Source: Chryseobacterium gleum
GTDB lineage: Bacteria; Bacteroidota; Bacteroidia; Flavobacteriales_D; Crocinitomicaceae
NCBI GenBank assembly: GCA_945877045.1
Contig: CAMCQW010000008.1
Location: 1-19,489, forward strand
Length of the DNA stretch: 19,489 nucleotides
Direction: 5' to 3'
The first letter of the stretch is position 1. Every line of letters begins with the position of its first letter. Below the pieces are notes generated by a model. It ran no database searches, had not been told where the DNA came from, and was given only the letters and a program-made list of their open reading frames with translations. This document shows, in pieces, positions 7,927 through 15,346 of the stretch. Both the position numbers and the translations under genes were made by a program.

Positions 7927-8634
7927 ATGTTATTATCTATTTTACCTATCGCAACTAACAACTACGTTGCCTTTACGTTCTTTATCGGAACAATGGCCAT
8001 GATGGCCGCATCAGTGTTTTTCTTTTTTGAGTTAAGCAACACTTCTCCAGAGTGGAGAACTTCAATTTTAGTGTCTGGTTTGATTACTTTTATTGCTGCA
8101 GTACATTATTACTACATGAGAGATTACAATCTTTCAACTGGTGAATCACCAATTTTCTTCCGTTATGTGGATTGGATTCTAACCGTTCCATTAATGTGCG
8201 TTGAATTTTATTTAATTACCAAAAAAGCAGGTGCTAAAATCAGTTTATTATGGAAATTAATTTTCGCTTCAGTAATTATGTTAGTTACTGGTTATTTCGG
8301 AGAGGCGGTAGACAAAAGTCACGCTGCAATCTGGGGCTTAGTTTCAGGTCTTGCTTACTTCTACATTGTATATGAAGTATGGATGGGAGATGTTGCTAAA
8401 TTGTCTAAAGGAAGTACACCTGCAGTACAAAAAGCAGTTGGTTCATTATTGAAATTTGTTGTTGTTGGATGGGCTATTTATCCAATCGGTTATATGATCG
8501 GAACTGCTGATGGTCAGTGGTATTCTTTCATGTCAGGTTGGGCAAGCATGGATATCGTTTACAACATCGGTGATGCAGTAAACAAAATTGGTTTTGGTCT
8601 AGTAATCTATTCCTTATCAAGATCTAAAGACTAG
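7927..8634 (+). CDS. Proteorhodopsin, green-tuned light-driven proton pump
   Basis: A 235-residue seven-helix microbial rhodopsin that uses retinal and light to pump H+ out of the cell. Lys220 (in AVNKIGFGL) is the Schiff-base lysine. Helix C reads RYVDWILTVPLMCVE, giving Asp82, Thr86 and Glu93, the DTE proton-pump motif (97/101/108 in the classical numbering). His60 is the usual partner of the Asp counterion. The spectral-tuning position (classical 105) is Met90, characteristic of green-absorbing flavobacterial forms. On helix E, Gly137 aligns with bacteriorhodopsin Trp138 and xanthorhodopsin Gly156, the window for a carotenoid antenna. The upstream 179 bases are AT-rich; TAGTATTTG at 7865-7873 is a loose -7 candidate, and an A-run precedes the ATG, which often favours translation in Bacteroidota. 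A strong terminator follows, suggesting a single-gene transcript. Confidence 0.98.
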   Translation: MLLSILPIATNNYVAFTFFIGTMAMMAASVFFFFELSNTSPEWRTSILVSGLITFIAAVHYYYMRDYNLSTGESPIFFRYVDWILTVPLMCVEFYLITKKAGAKISLLWKLIFASVIMLVTGYFGEAVDKSHAAIWGLVSGLAYFYIVYEVWMGDVAKLSKGSTPAVQKAVGSLLKFVVVGWAIYPIGYMIGTADGQWYSFMSGWASMDIVYNIGDAVNKIGFGLVIYSLSRSKD

Positions 8635-8652
8635 TTTAAAACGTCAGAATTT

Positions 8653-8688
8653 AAAAGTGGGAATTCATAAGATTCCCACTTTTTTTTT
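8653..8688 (+). terminator. Rho-independent terminator after proteorhodopsin
   Basis: AAAAGTGGGAAT (8653-8664) pairs perfectly with ATTCCCACTTTT (8672-8683) around a 7-base loop, followed by an uninterrupted T-run to 8688. It separates proteorhodopsin from the carotenoid fusion gene, which starts 41 bases later, so the latter depends on read-through or on a promoter I could not identify. Confidence 0.9.
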
Positions 8689-8728
8689 GCCTTTACTATT
8701 TAAAAATCTTTAAACGACAGTGCCCATA

Positions 8729-10750
8729 ATGCCGAATTCTGCAATAACCAATCCGTTTACATCAGCAACAGAATATGACTTCATATTTTCAGGCTATGGA
8801 GCGGCGGCATCATTGGTTTTACTTCAACTACATCGTAAAAATGCGATAGATAAGATTTCTATTTTAATTATAGATCCCGAGAAAAAAAATAAAAATGATA
8901 AAACATTTTGTTTTTGGGCAAATGAAGAAGATGGAATTGTAAAGGACTTAAGGAATTTAATCAAACACACTTGGTCGAGCGTATCGATTGAAAACACCGA
9001 TCACACCTCATTGGCTCCGCTTAGTTATCATCATATATCAAGCATCGATTTATATAATGAAGTAAAGGAGCTCGAAAAAATATACCACTGGGATCGATTA
9101 ATATCCCCAGCAGAAAGAATTTCAGTTGATAAAATTGGCGCTTACGTTGTCGTGAATAATGAAATAATAAGAGGAAAGAGAATCTTTGATTCACGAACCC
9201 CGAGCTATGAAAAAGTGAGCAAGGCAGAAACTCATATTTTTCAAAGTTTTGTAGGGTGGGAAATTGAAACCTATCAACAAATAGTAAACCCTTCTACTTG
9301 TCGATTAATGGATTTTGAAGTGGAGCAAGGCAGCTTTACGCAATTTATGTATGTACTGCCTTTTTCATCCAACAAGGCCCTAGTAGAGCTAACACGCTTT
9401 GGCTCGGAAATACTAAATGAATCTGAAGCAGAACAGCAGCTAAAGGAATACATTCAGACACACTTTGGTGAATTTAAGAAGCTTTCAGTGGAAATTGGAT
9501 GCATTCCGATGAGCAACGCCAAAATTATCAATGAGAAACTCAAGGATGTTGTGTCCTTAGGTGCGCGAAATTATAAAGTTAAGCCTAGTACTGGCTATGC
9601 CTTTAAAAACATGTATGAACAGGCCCGTGAACTGGTGGATGATTTAATAAATTTTAATGAAACTAAAGAACTAAACGTTCAGCATGTAAACGCATTGCAA
9701 GGCCGCTTTGCCTTTTATGATTCCTTGTTATTACATATTCTACAACATAAGCCACACACAGGCAAGAAGATTTTTCAGTCTTTATTTAAAGGAGTAGAAA
9801 TTAATAAGGTATTGCGTTTTCTAGATCAGAAAACAAGCTTATCAGAGGAAATAATGATTTTCATGAAGCTCCCTTGGAAGCCCTTTATTTATGCGCTATT
9901 TTATAATATAGCTTCTTCTAATTGGATTAGATCGTTCTTGTTAATCCTATTAAGCTTATTCTTATTAGCGCTGGGAAATGAAACAATTACTCAAAATATT
10001 ATTGGTTATGGCCTATTTTTAATCGGTTTTATTACTGTTGGCATTCCACACGGGGCGGTCGACCATCTAATTGAAACTGGTCATTGGAATTCCAAAAAAA
10101 TGCCTCGTTTCATTTTTAGTTATCTACTTCAAGCTGCTGCGATGGGTTTTCTATGGTATTTATTCCCTGAATTGGCACTCATTATTTTTCTGCTCTATTC
10201 CGCCTGGCATTTCGGTCAAGCAGACGGAAAACAATGGGGTTTTAGCCCTGCCCTATCTTTAATGTGGGGATTGTTTGTCCTTTTTTATATTTTAGGTACC
10301 CATTTACTAGAAACCAACACCATCACCTCGATCATTGGAAATCTTAGTATGCCAATCGCCTGTCCTATATGGGCTGTTATTCCGTTGTTAATTTGGTCAG
10401 TCATTCGAAAAAACGCAGCATTTAGTTTTACGCTCATTTGGTTATTGCTATCAAGTCAACTGCCACTCCTTTTTGCCTTTGGGCTCTATTTTATTGGTCA
10501 GCATAGCATCACCAGCTGGAGCCATATCGCAGCAAATTTAAAACTTAATCATCAAAAAATTTGGTTACAAGCCCTTCCTTTTCATGCCGGAGCATGGCTG
10601 ATTCTATTGCTCTTTATTTATTTATTTCCTACTAATGAAAGTTATAGCGAAGGCGCGACTAATCATTGGGGTATTTTTTTCATTTTTATCGCCTGTATTA
10701 GTTTACCCCATGTGATTTCTATGCAGGGCTTGTATGCTAAAAGGAAATAA
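8729..10750 (+). CDS. crtY-blh: Fused lycopene beta-cyclase (CrtY-type) and beta-carotene 15,15'-dioxygenase (Brp/Blh-type)
   Basis: One uninterrupted 673-residue frame holds two complete enzymes. Residues about 15-385 are a CrtY-type lycopene cyclase: nucleotide-binding YDFIFSGYGAAAS (17-29), KTFCFW (matching the NHTWSF region), FVGWE (174-178), LMDFEVEQGSFTQFMYVLP (193-211) and PSTGYAF (286-292). Residues about 395-673 are a multi-span Brp/Blh dioxygenase: GIPHGAVDHL (His441), AWHFGQAD (His494), GQHSITSWSHI (His592, His599) and SLPHVI (His661). The fusion would cyclise lycopene to beta-carotene and cleave it to two retinals in the membrane. Each half has about the normal free-standing length. 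In known Blh the third motif is HxxxH; here the second His is seven residues on. A GTG at 8720 would add three residues; the ATG is preferred. It lies 94 bases after proteorhodopsin, pointing to chromophore supply. Domain calls are firm; activity and channelling are inferred. Confidence 0.92.
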   Translation: MPNSAITNPFTSATEYDFIFSGYGAAASLVLLQLHRKNAIDKISILIIDPEKKNKNDKTFCFWANEEDGIVKDLRNLIKHTWSSVSIENTDHTSLAPLSYHHISSIDLYNEVKELEKIYHWDRLISPAERISVDKIGAYVVVNNEIIRGKRIFDSRTPSYEKVSKAETHIFQSFVGWEIETYQQIVNPSTCRLMDFEVEQGSFTQFMYVLPFSSNKALVELTRFGSEILNESEAEQQLKEYIQTHFGEFKKLSVEIGCIPMSNAKIINEKLKDVVSLGARNYKVKPSTGYAFKNMYEQARELVDDLINFNETKELNVQHVNALQGRFAFYDSLLLHILQHKPHTGKKIFQSLFKGVEINKVLRFLDQKTSLSEEIMIFMKLPWKPFIYALFYNIASSNWIRSFLLILLSLFLLALGNETITQNIIGYGLFLIGFITVGIPHGAVDHLIETGHWNSKKMPRFIFSYLLQAAAMGFLWYLFPELALIIFLLYSAWHFGQADGKQWGFSPALSLMWGLFVLFYILGTHLLETNTITSIIGNLSMPIACPIWAVIPLLIWSVIRKNAAFSFTLIWLLLSSQLPLLFAFGLYFIGQHSITSWSHIAANLKLNHQKIWLQALPFHAGAWLILLLFIYLFPTNESYSEGATNHWGIFFIFIACISLPHVISMQGLYAKRK

Positions 10751-10798
10751 GCTGCTATTTTAAGCTTAGCTCATTGATATGAACCTATTATTTTACCG

Positions 10799-11437
10799 CT
10801 AAACATACCCTTTATCCTTTGCCCAACTACTCAATTGAGCTGCATTAGGCAAGCCTAATTTCTTTAGAATATTATGGCGATGTGTTTCAACAGTCCGAGA
10901 AGAGATAAACAGTTTGTCTGCGATCTCTTTGGAGGTTAATCCCTGGGAAATAAGTATTACAATATCAATTTCCTTCATCGTAAGTTCCTTTTTATTATCG
11001 GTATTATTGACGTTTAACAAGGACGTAAAGTAACGATCTTTTATATCCGAAGCAATGAAGACCTCTCCACCATGAACGGCATGAATAGCATTAATTAATT
11101 CGCTCTTATTGGTGTTTTTTGTCAAATAACCTTTTGCTCCTACGGATAAAAACTTCTTTACATAGGTGATGTCATCGTGCAATGAAAGTCCAATGATTCG
11201 ACATTTAGGTAAGGTATTATTGATTTTAACAGTCGCCTCAATGCCACTGCCACTGCCCAAATTAATGTCCATCAATATGATGTCTGGTCGCAAACTCACC
11301 GCCGCTTCATAAGCACTTAGCTCAGAATCCGCCGTACCAACGACAAGGACGGATGGGGCATCTTTTAATAAAGACGACCAAGCTTCGCTAATAAGTTTGT
11401 GATCATCAACAATTAGAACCTTGATTATAGTTTCCAT
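10799..11437 (-). CDS. NarL/LuxR-family response regulator
   Basis: A 212-residue two-component response regulator. The receiver domain (1-125) has the acidic pair Asp11-Asp12 (VDDHKLISEAW), phospho-acceptor Asp57 (ILMDINLGSGSG), Ser85 as the switch residue and Lys107 (YLTKNT). The C-terminal LuxR helix-turn-helix (about 150-212) reads LTMKEIDIVILISQGLTSKE, then IADKLFISSRTVETHRHNIL. It should bind DNA when phosphorylated. No histidine kinase is present in the window, so it is an orphan here. The start lies only 21 bases after the atpG stop on the same strand, so it is probably transcribed at the end of the ATP synthase operon. It converges on the crtY-blh gene, with 48 bases between the stop codons. 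Target genes are unknown. Confidence 0.93.
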   Translation of the reverse strand: METIIKVLIVDDHKLISEAWSSLLKDAPSVLVVGTADSELSAYEAAVSLRPDIILMDINLGSGSGIEATVKINNTLPKCRIIGLSLHDDITYVKKFLSVGAKGYLTKNTNKSELINAIHAVHGGEVFIASDIKDRYFTSLLNVNNTDNKKELTMKEIDIVILISQGLTSKEIADKLFISSRTVETHRHNILKKLGLPNAAQLSSWAKDKGYV

Positions 11438-11458
11438 AATTTGCTATTTAAAGCTAAA

Positions 11459-12334
11459 TTATGAATTCAAAGCTTCTGCACCACCAACTATTTCTAAAAT
11501 TTCATTGGTTATGGCTGCTTGACGAGCTTTATTATACGTTAATTTCAAACTTTTTTGTAAATCACTCGCATTATCAGTCGCTTTGTGCATGGCAGTCATT
11601 CGTGCTCCTTGTTCAGATGCATTTGAATCTAGAAGGGCTTTAAACAATTGAATCTTTAATGATTTTGGTATCAGCACTTCTACTAAACTTTGCTTACCCG
11701 GTTCAAAAATATAATCTATTGTGTTCTGCTTTCCCTCGGGTATTGAATTAATAACAGGAAGAAATTGTTCTGTTTCTATTGCCTGAGTTGCTGCATTAAT
11801 GAAACGATTATAAATAATAATGATTTTGCTGAATTGTTGGGATTGATACAAAGCCATCAACTCTGTTGCGATAGATGCTGTGCGATCAAAGGTTAGGTCA
11901 GAAAATATATCTTCCAGACCTACTAACTCATCATTAATATAATAATTTGGCGTCCTCTTTAATACATCTTTCACCTTTTTTCCTAGGCACAATACCTTTA
12001 CATCATTGGTTTGATAATCGGTACGTATTAAATGTTGGACACGTTTAATAATGTTATTATTAAATCCACCACACAAGCCTCTATTCGAAGTAATCGCAAC
12101 TAGAAGAATGCTGTTATTATCGTTTGTTTTCGCTAGTTTGTTTTCAGAAGCATCAGAAACGGCACTTATATTTTCTAGTATGTCTTTTAACTTACTAGCA
12201 TACGGCCTTAATTTGGTAACCGCATCTTGTGCACGCTTTAATTTTGCAGCAGAAACCATTTTCATGGCGGAAGTGATTTGCATCGTAGATCCAACCGATG
12301 TAATTCTATTCCGTATTTCTTTTAAATTCGCCAT
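11459..12334 (-). CDS. atpG: ATP synthase F1 subunit gamma
   Basis: A 291-residue gamma subunit, the central rotor shaft that couples c-ring rotation to catalysis in F1. The N-terminal helix MANLKEIRNRITSVGSTMQI with TSAMKMVSAAKLKRAQ and the C-terminal KARQAAITNEILEIVGGAEAL are the two conserved coiled-coil ends. GLCGGFNNNI (about 87-96) is the conserved Rossmann-like core segment. Length is normal. It lies 42 bases downstream of atpA, and the last recognisable atp gene here; atpD and atpC do not follow. The ATG at 12334 coincides with the conserved N-terminus. Confidence 0.97.
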   Translation of the reverse strand: MANLKEIRNRITSVGSTMQITSAMKMVSAAKLKRAQDAVTKLRPYASKLKDILENISAVSDASENKLAKTNDNNSILLVAITSNRGLCGGFNNNIIKRVQHLIRTDYQTNDVKVLCLGKKVKDVLKRTPNYYINDELVGLEDIFSDLTFDRTASIATELMALYQSQQFSKIIIIYNRFINAATQAIETEQFLPVINSIPEGKQNTIDYIFEPGKQSLVEVLIPKSLKIQLFKALLDSNASEQGARMTAMHKATDNASDLQKSLKLTYNKARQAAITNEILEIVGGAEALNS

Positions 12335-12376
12335 AGTATTGATTTACAAATTGCCAATCGAACTGCTTAAATTCAA

Positions 12377-13951
12377 TTAGTATTTCTGTGCTATTTCTTT
12401 TGCGCACTTAGTTAAAACATCTGTTATCTCATCGGTGTATTTTCCTGCTTTCAGCGCTATTAATACGTCAGCATGTTTTGCCTCTAAGAAATTAAGGTAT
12501 TCTTTTTCAAATGCTTTCACTTGATTGATTGGTACATTTTGAATTAATCCTTTTGTTCCAACAAAAATAATCGCGATTTGCTTTTCAACTGAATATGGAT
12601 CACATTCACGTTGTTTCAAAATTTCCACATTTCGTGAGCCTTTATCAAGAATAGATTTTGTTGCCGCATCCAAATCAGAACCAAATTTAGCAAATGCTTC
12701 TAATTCTCGGTATTGGGCTTGGTCTAACTTTAACGTACCTGCCACCTTTTTCATGGATTTAATTTGAGCTGATCCACCAACACGTGATACAGAAATACCC
12801 ACGTTAATTGCTGGACGAACGCCTGCATTAAACAAATCAGATTCCAAGAAAATTTGACCATCCGTAATAGAAATTACGTTGGTAGGAATATAAGCGGATA
12901 CATCCCCTGCTTGTGTTTCAATGATAGGCAAGGCTGTAAGTGATCCACCTCCTTTAACCAAAGGTCTAAGGGATTCCGGTAAATCATTCATTTGACAAGC
13001 AATGGTATCGTCACCAATTATTTTTGCAGCACGTTCTAATAAACGAGAGTGTAGGTAAAATACATCACCAGGATATGCCTCACGACCTGGAGGACGACGA
13101 AGTAATAATGAAACCTCACGGTAGGCAACCGCTTGCTTAGATAAATCATCAAAAACAATAAGTGCCGGTCTTCCTGAATCACGGAAAAACTCACCAATTG
13201 CTGCACCAGTCATTGGCGCATAAAACTGCATTGGTGCAGGATCAGACGCATTAGATGCCACAACCGTAGTGTAAGCCATTGCACCCGCATCTTCAAATTT
13301 CTTAACGATACCAGCAACCGTTGAACCTTTTTGACCAATAGCCACATAAATACAATAAACCGTTTCTCCACGATCATAAAATTCACGTTGATTAATAATT
13401 GTATCAATAGCCACTGTTGTCTTTCCAGTTTGGCGGTCACCAATAATTAATTCTCGTTGTCCACGACCAATTGGAATCATGGAATCGATCGCTTTAATTC
13501 CTGTTTGAAGAGGCTCAGTTACCGGTTGACGAAAAATAACACCAGGTGCTTTTCGTTCGATAGGCATTTCATAAAGTTCTCCAGTAATTGGACCTTTACC
13601 ATCGATAGGCATACCAAGAGTATCCACTACACGTCCCACAACACCTTCTCCGATTTTAACCGATGCGATCCGTCCTAATCTTTTTACAGTATCTCCCTCT
13701 TTTACCAAAGAAGAACGTCCAAGAAGTACCGCACCTACATTGTCTTCCTCTAAATTAAGAGCTATTCCTTGTAAGCCACCTTCGAACTCAATAAGTTCAC
13801 CGTATTGAACACCATTTAGTCCATAAATACGCGCGATACCATCCCCTATTTGAAGAACGGTGCCCACTTCTTGCAATTCAGCTTCTGTTCTGAATCCTGA
13901 TAATTGTTCCCTTAAAATTGCCGAAACCTCTGCTGGATTAATGTCTGCCAT
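12377..13951 (-). CDS. atpA: ATP synthase F1 subunit alpha
   Basis: A 524-residue alpha subunit, the non-catalytic nucleotide-binding subunit of the F1 hexamer. The Walker A motif is GDRQTGKT (171-178). ALIVFDDLSKQAVAYREVSLL holds the Walker B region, and SVSRVGGSAQIKSMKKVAG contains the arginine finger that reaches into the beta catalytic site. The N-terminal beta-barrel begins with VLQIGDGIARIYGL. Length matches the family. It lies 33 bases after atpH and 42 bases before atpG on the minus strand. The partner beta subunit gene is not in the window. Confidence 0.98.
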   Translation of the reverse strand: MADINPAEVSAILREQLSGFRTEAELQEVGTVLQIGDGIARIYGLNGVQYGELIEFEGGLQGIALNLEEDNVGAVLLGRSSLVKEGDTVKRLGRIASVKIGEGVVGRVVDTLGMPIDGKGPITGELYEMPIERKAPGVIFRQPVTEPLQTGIKAIDSMIPIGRGQRELIIGDRQTGKTTVAIDTIINQREFYDRGETVYCIYVAIGQKGSTVAGIVKKFEDAGAMAYTTVVASNASDPAPMQFYAPMTGAAIGEFFRDSGRPALIVFDDLSKQAVAYREVSLLLRRPPGREAYPGDVFYLHSRLLERAAKIIGDDTIACQMNDLPESLRPLVKGGGSLTALPIIETQAGDVSAYIPTNVISITDGQIFLESDLFNAGVRPAINVGISVSRVGGSAQIKSMKKVAGTLKLDQAQYRELEAFAKFGSDLDAATKSILDKGSRNVEILKQRECDPYSVEKQIAIIFVGTKGLIQNVPINQVKAFEKEYLNFLEAKHADVLIALKAGKYTDEITDVLTKCAKEIAQKY

Positions 13952-13984
13952 TTTATTTTATTTTTAGTTAGTAAGTCACACGAC

Positions 13985-14518
13985 TTATTTTGTTAATTCT
14001 TGTCTTAAATTTTTTATTTTACTTGAAACCGAAGCGTCAATTTGATTGTCTCCTATGGTGATTATGAATCCGCCAATTAATGCTGGATCTATCTTTTCAG
14101 TAAGTTGAAGTTCGCCTGTAAATGTCTTGGCTAATTTCTCCATTATTTTCTTTCTGCTTTGCGCGTCAAGTGCAACCGCACTGGTAATGGAACCAGAAAT
14201 AATTCCTCGGTGACTTTCGAGTAAGGAGGAATATCCCGCTGCAATATTTGGTAACATTTGAGACCTGCCATTCTTTACAATTAATGCAATAAATCCGGCT
14301 GTTAAAGGATGAAGATTAACAAACAACTTTGAAATCACCGCTATTTTTTTGTCCGTTTTGATAATTGGTGAATTAAGGAAAGAAATAAAATCACGGGACG
14401 ATTCAGCCACGTCCAAAATTCTAGTCATATCAAACGATACTAGATCAATGACCTTTTGCTCTATTGACATTTCCAATAACGCTTTCGCGTATCTAATTGC
14501 AGCTTTAGTTGATTTCAT
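13985..14518 (-). CDS. atpH: ATP synthase F1 subunit delta
   Basis: A 177-residue delta (OSCP-type) subunit that ties the peripheral stalk to the top of F1. The start AAIRYAKALLEMSIEQK and the C-terminal DPALIGGFIITIGDNQIDAS are diagnostic. LNSPIIKTDKKIAVISKLF is the conserved mid helix. Length is normal. The gene begins 3 bases after the atpF stop, so the two peripheral-stalk subunits are probably translationally coupled. Confidence 0.95.
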   Translation of the reverse strand: MKSTKAAIRYAKALLEMSIEQKVIDLVSFDMTRILDVAESSRDFISFLNSPIIKTDKKIAVISKLFVNLHPLTAGFIALIVKNGRSQMLPNIAAGYSSLLESHRGIISGSITSAVALDAQSRKKIMEKLAKTFTGELQLTEKIDPALIGGFIITIGDNQIDASVSSKIKNLRQELTK

Positions 14519-14521
14519 GGA

Positions 14522-15016
14522 TTAATTCATGTTAATATCATCCGCTAACTTCTCTGCTAACTCTTTTTGTTTTGAATCTGTTGTAAGTTCTGCCCGAACA
14601 ATCTTTTCCGCAATATCTAAAGAAAAACCTGCCAACTGATTTTTTAAATCGCGAATTGCCGCCTCTTTTTCAGAAGCAATAGTTGCTTTAGCGCTTTCAA
14701 CAATTTTATTTGCCTCTACCTTTGCTTTATTTTTTGCTGCTTCAACCATTCCAAGCGCTGTTTCTTTTGCATCACTCATAATAGCATCACGTTCAGCCCT
14801 AGCTTCTTTTATAATTTTATCATTTTCGGCTTTAAGCAAAAGCATTTCAGCCTTTGTTTTATCGGCAAGCTCTAAGGCCTCTGTAATTTTTTGCTCTCTT
14901 GCATTTACAGCAGTTAAAATCGGCTTCCAAGCAAATTTTGCCAATAAAAATAACAAAAGACAAAAAACCAAACCGGTCCAAAATAACAATCCGTAATCAG
15001 GTGATACCAATTCCAT
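14522..15016 (-). CDS. atpF: ATP synthase F0 subunit b
   Basis: A 164-residue b subunit forming the dimeric peripheral stalk. A single membrane span near residues 9-30 (LLFWTGLVFCLLLFLLAKFAW) is followed by KPILTAVNAREQKITEAL and then a long charged, alanine-rich coiled coil to the end. Length is normal. It lies 3 bases upstream of atpH and is separated from atpE by 74 bases that hold a strong hairpin. Confidence 0.95.
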   Translation of the reverse strand: MELVSPDYGLLFWTGLVFCLLLFLLAKFAWKPILTAVNAREQKITEALELADKTKAEMLLLKAENDKIIKEARAERDAIMSDAKETALGMVEAAKNKAKVEANKIVESAKATIASEKEAAIRDLKNQLAGFSLDIAEKIVRAELTTDSKQKELAEKLADDINMN

Positions 15017-15048
15017 ATTTCTATTTTTTTAATTCTTAAACTAAAAAC

Positions 15049-15077
15049 ATGAACCGCAACCAACCGTTGCGGTTCAT
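15049..15077 (-). promoter_or_regulatory. Perfect 12-bp intercistronic hairpin between atpE and atpF
   Basis: ATGAACCGCAAC (15049-15060) and GTTGCGGTTCAT (15066-15077) are exact reverse complements around a 5-base loop. In the direction of the atp transcript, an A-run covering the atpE stop codon precedes the stem, and GTTTTTAG follows it. It therefore resembles a weak, leaky terminator or an mRNA 3'-end stabiliser placed just after the c-subunit gene. Structure is seen; function is inferred. Confidence 0.7.
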
Positions 15078-15090
15078 ATTATTTTTTTTT

Positions 15091-15321
15091 TTATTGATTT
15101 GCTCCCAAGAAGCCAACTACGACTCCAAATAGTGCAATACCTTCAACTAATGCTGCTGCAATAAGCATTGTTGTAGTAATTTTAGCTGCTGCTTCAGGGT
15201 TACGAGCTATTGCTTCTACGGCTGAACCACCGATTCTTCCAATACCTACACCTGCACCCAAAACAGCTATTCCAGCGCCAATCGCTGCAACACTTCCAAA
15301 CATTCCTGCCATTATTATCAT
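15091..15321 (-). CDS. atpE: ATP synthase F0 subunit c (proton type)
   Basis: A 76-residue two-helix proteolipid that forms the rotor ring. Helix 1 is the glycine ladder GAGIAVLGAGVGIG, the polar loop is ARNPEAA (39-45), and helix 2 carries the ion-binding Glu60 in AALVEGIALFG. By alignment with the Na+-type c subunit of Ilyobacter, the Na+-ligand glutamine (Gln32) is Ile27 here and the serine after the glutamate is Gly61, so an H+-translocating ring is expected. The start could be ATG 15321 (MIIMAG) or ATG 15309 (MAGMFG); the second gives a more usual N-terminus. It lies 25 bases downstream of atpB and is followed by a strong hairpin. Confidence 0.96.
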   Translation of the reverse strand: MIIMAGMFGSVAAIGAGIAVLGAGVGIGRIGGSAVEAIARNPEAAAKITTTMLIAAALVEGIALFGVVVGFLGANQ

Positions 15322-15346
15322 TGTATATAAATTAAAAAATTACTAA

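Noticed and set aside
8720..8728. GTG start for the CrtY-Blh fusion
   Set aside because: It adds only three residues; the ATG at 8729 is a stronger start codon, though the difference has no functional weight.
8729..10750. Fusion as an artefact of two adjacent genes
   Set aside because: The frame is continuous with no stop, and no strong internal start or intergenic-like sequence is seen at the junction; read data would still be needed to exclude a sequencing error.
10745..10770. TAAGCT/AGCTTA inverted repeat after crtY-blh as a terminator
   Set aside because: The stem is only 6 bp with no following T-run in either direction.
12051..12380. 109-codon plus-strand frame over the start of atpG
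   Set aside because: Antisense to a conserved atpG N-terminus, with no recognisable protein features.
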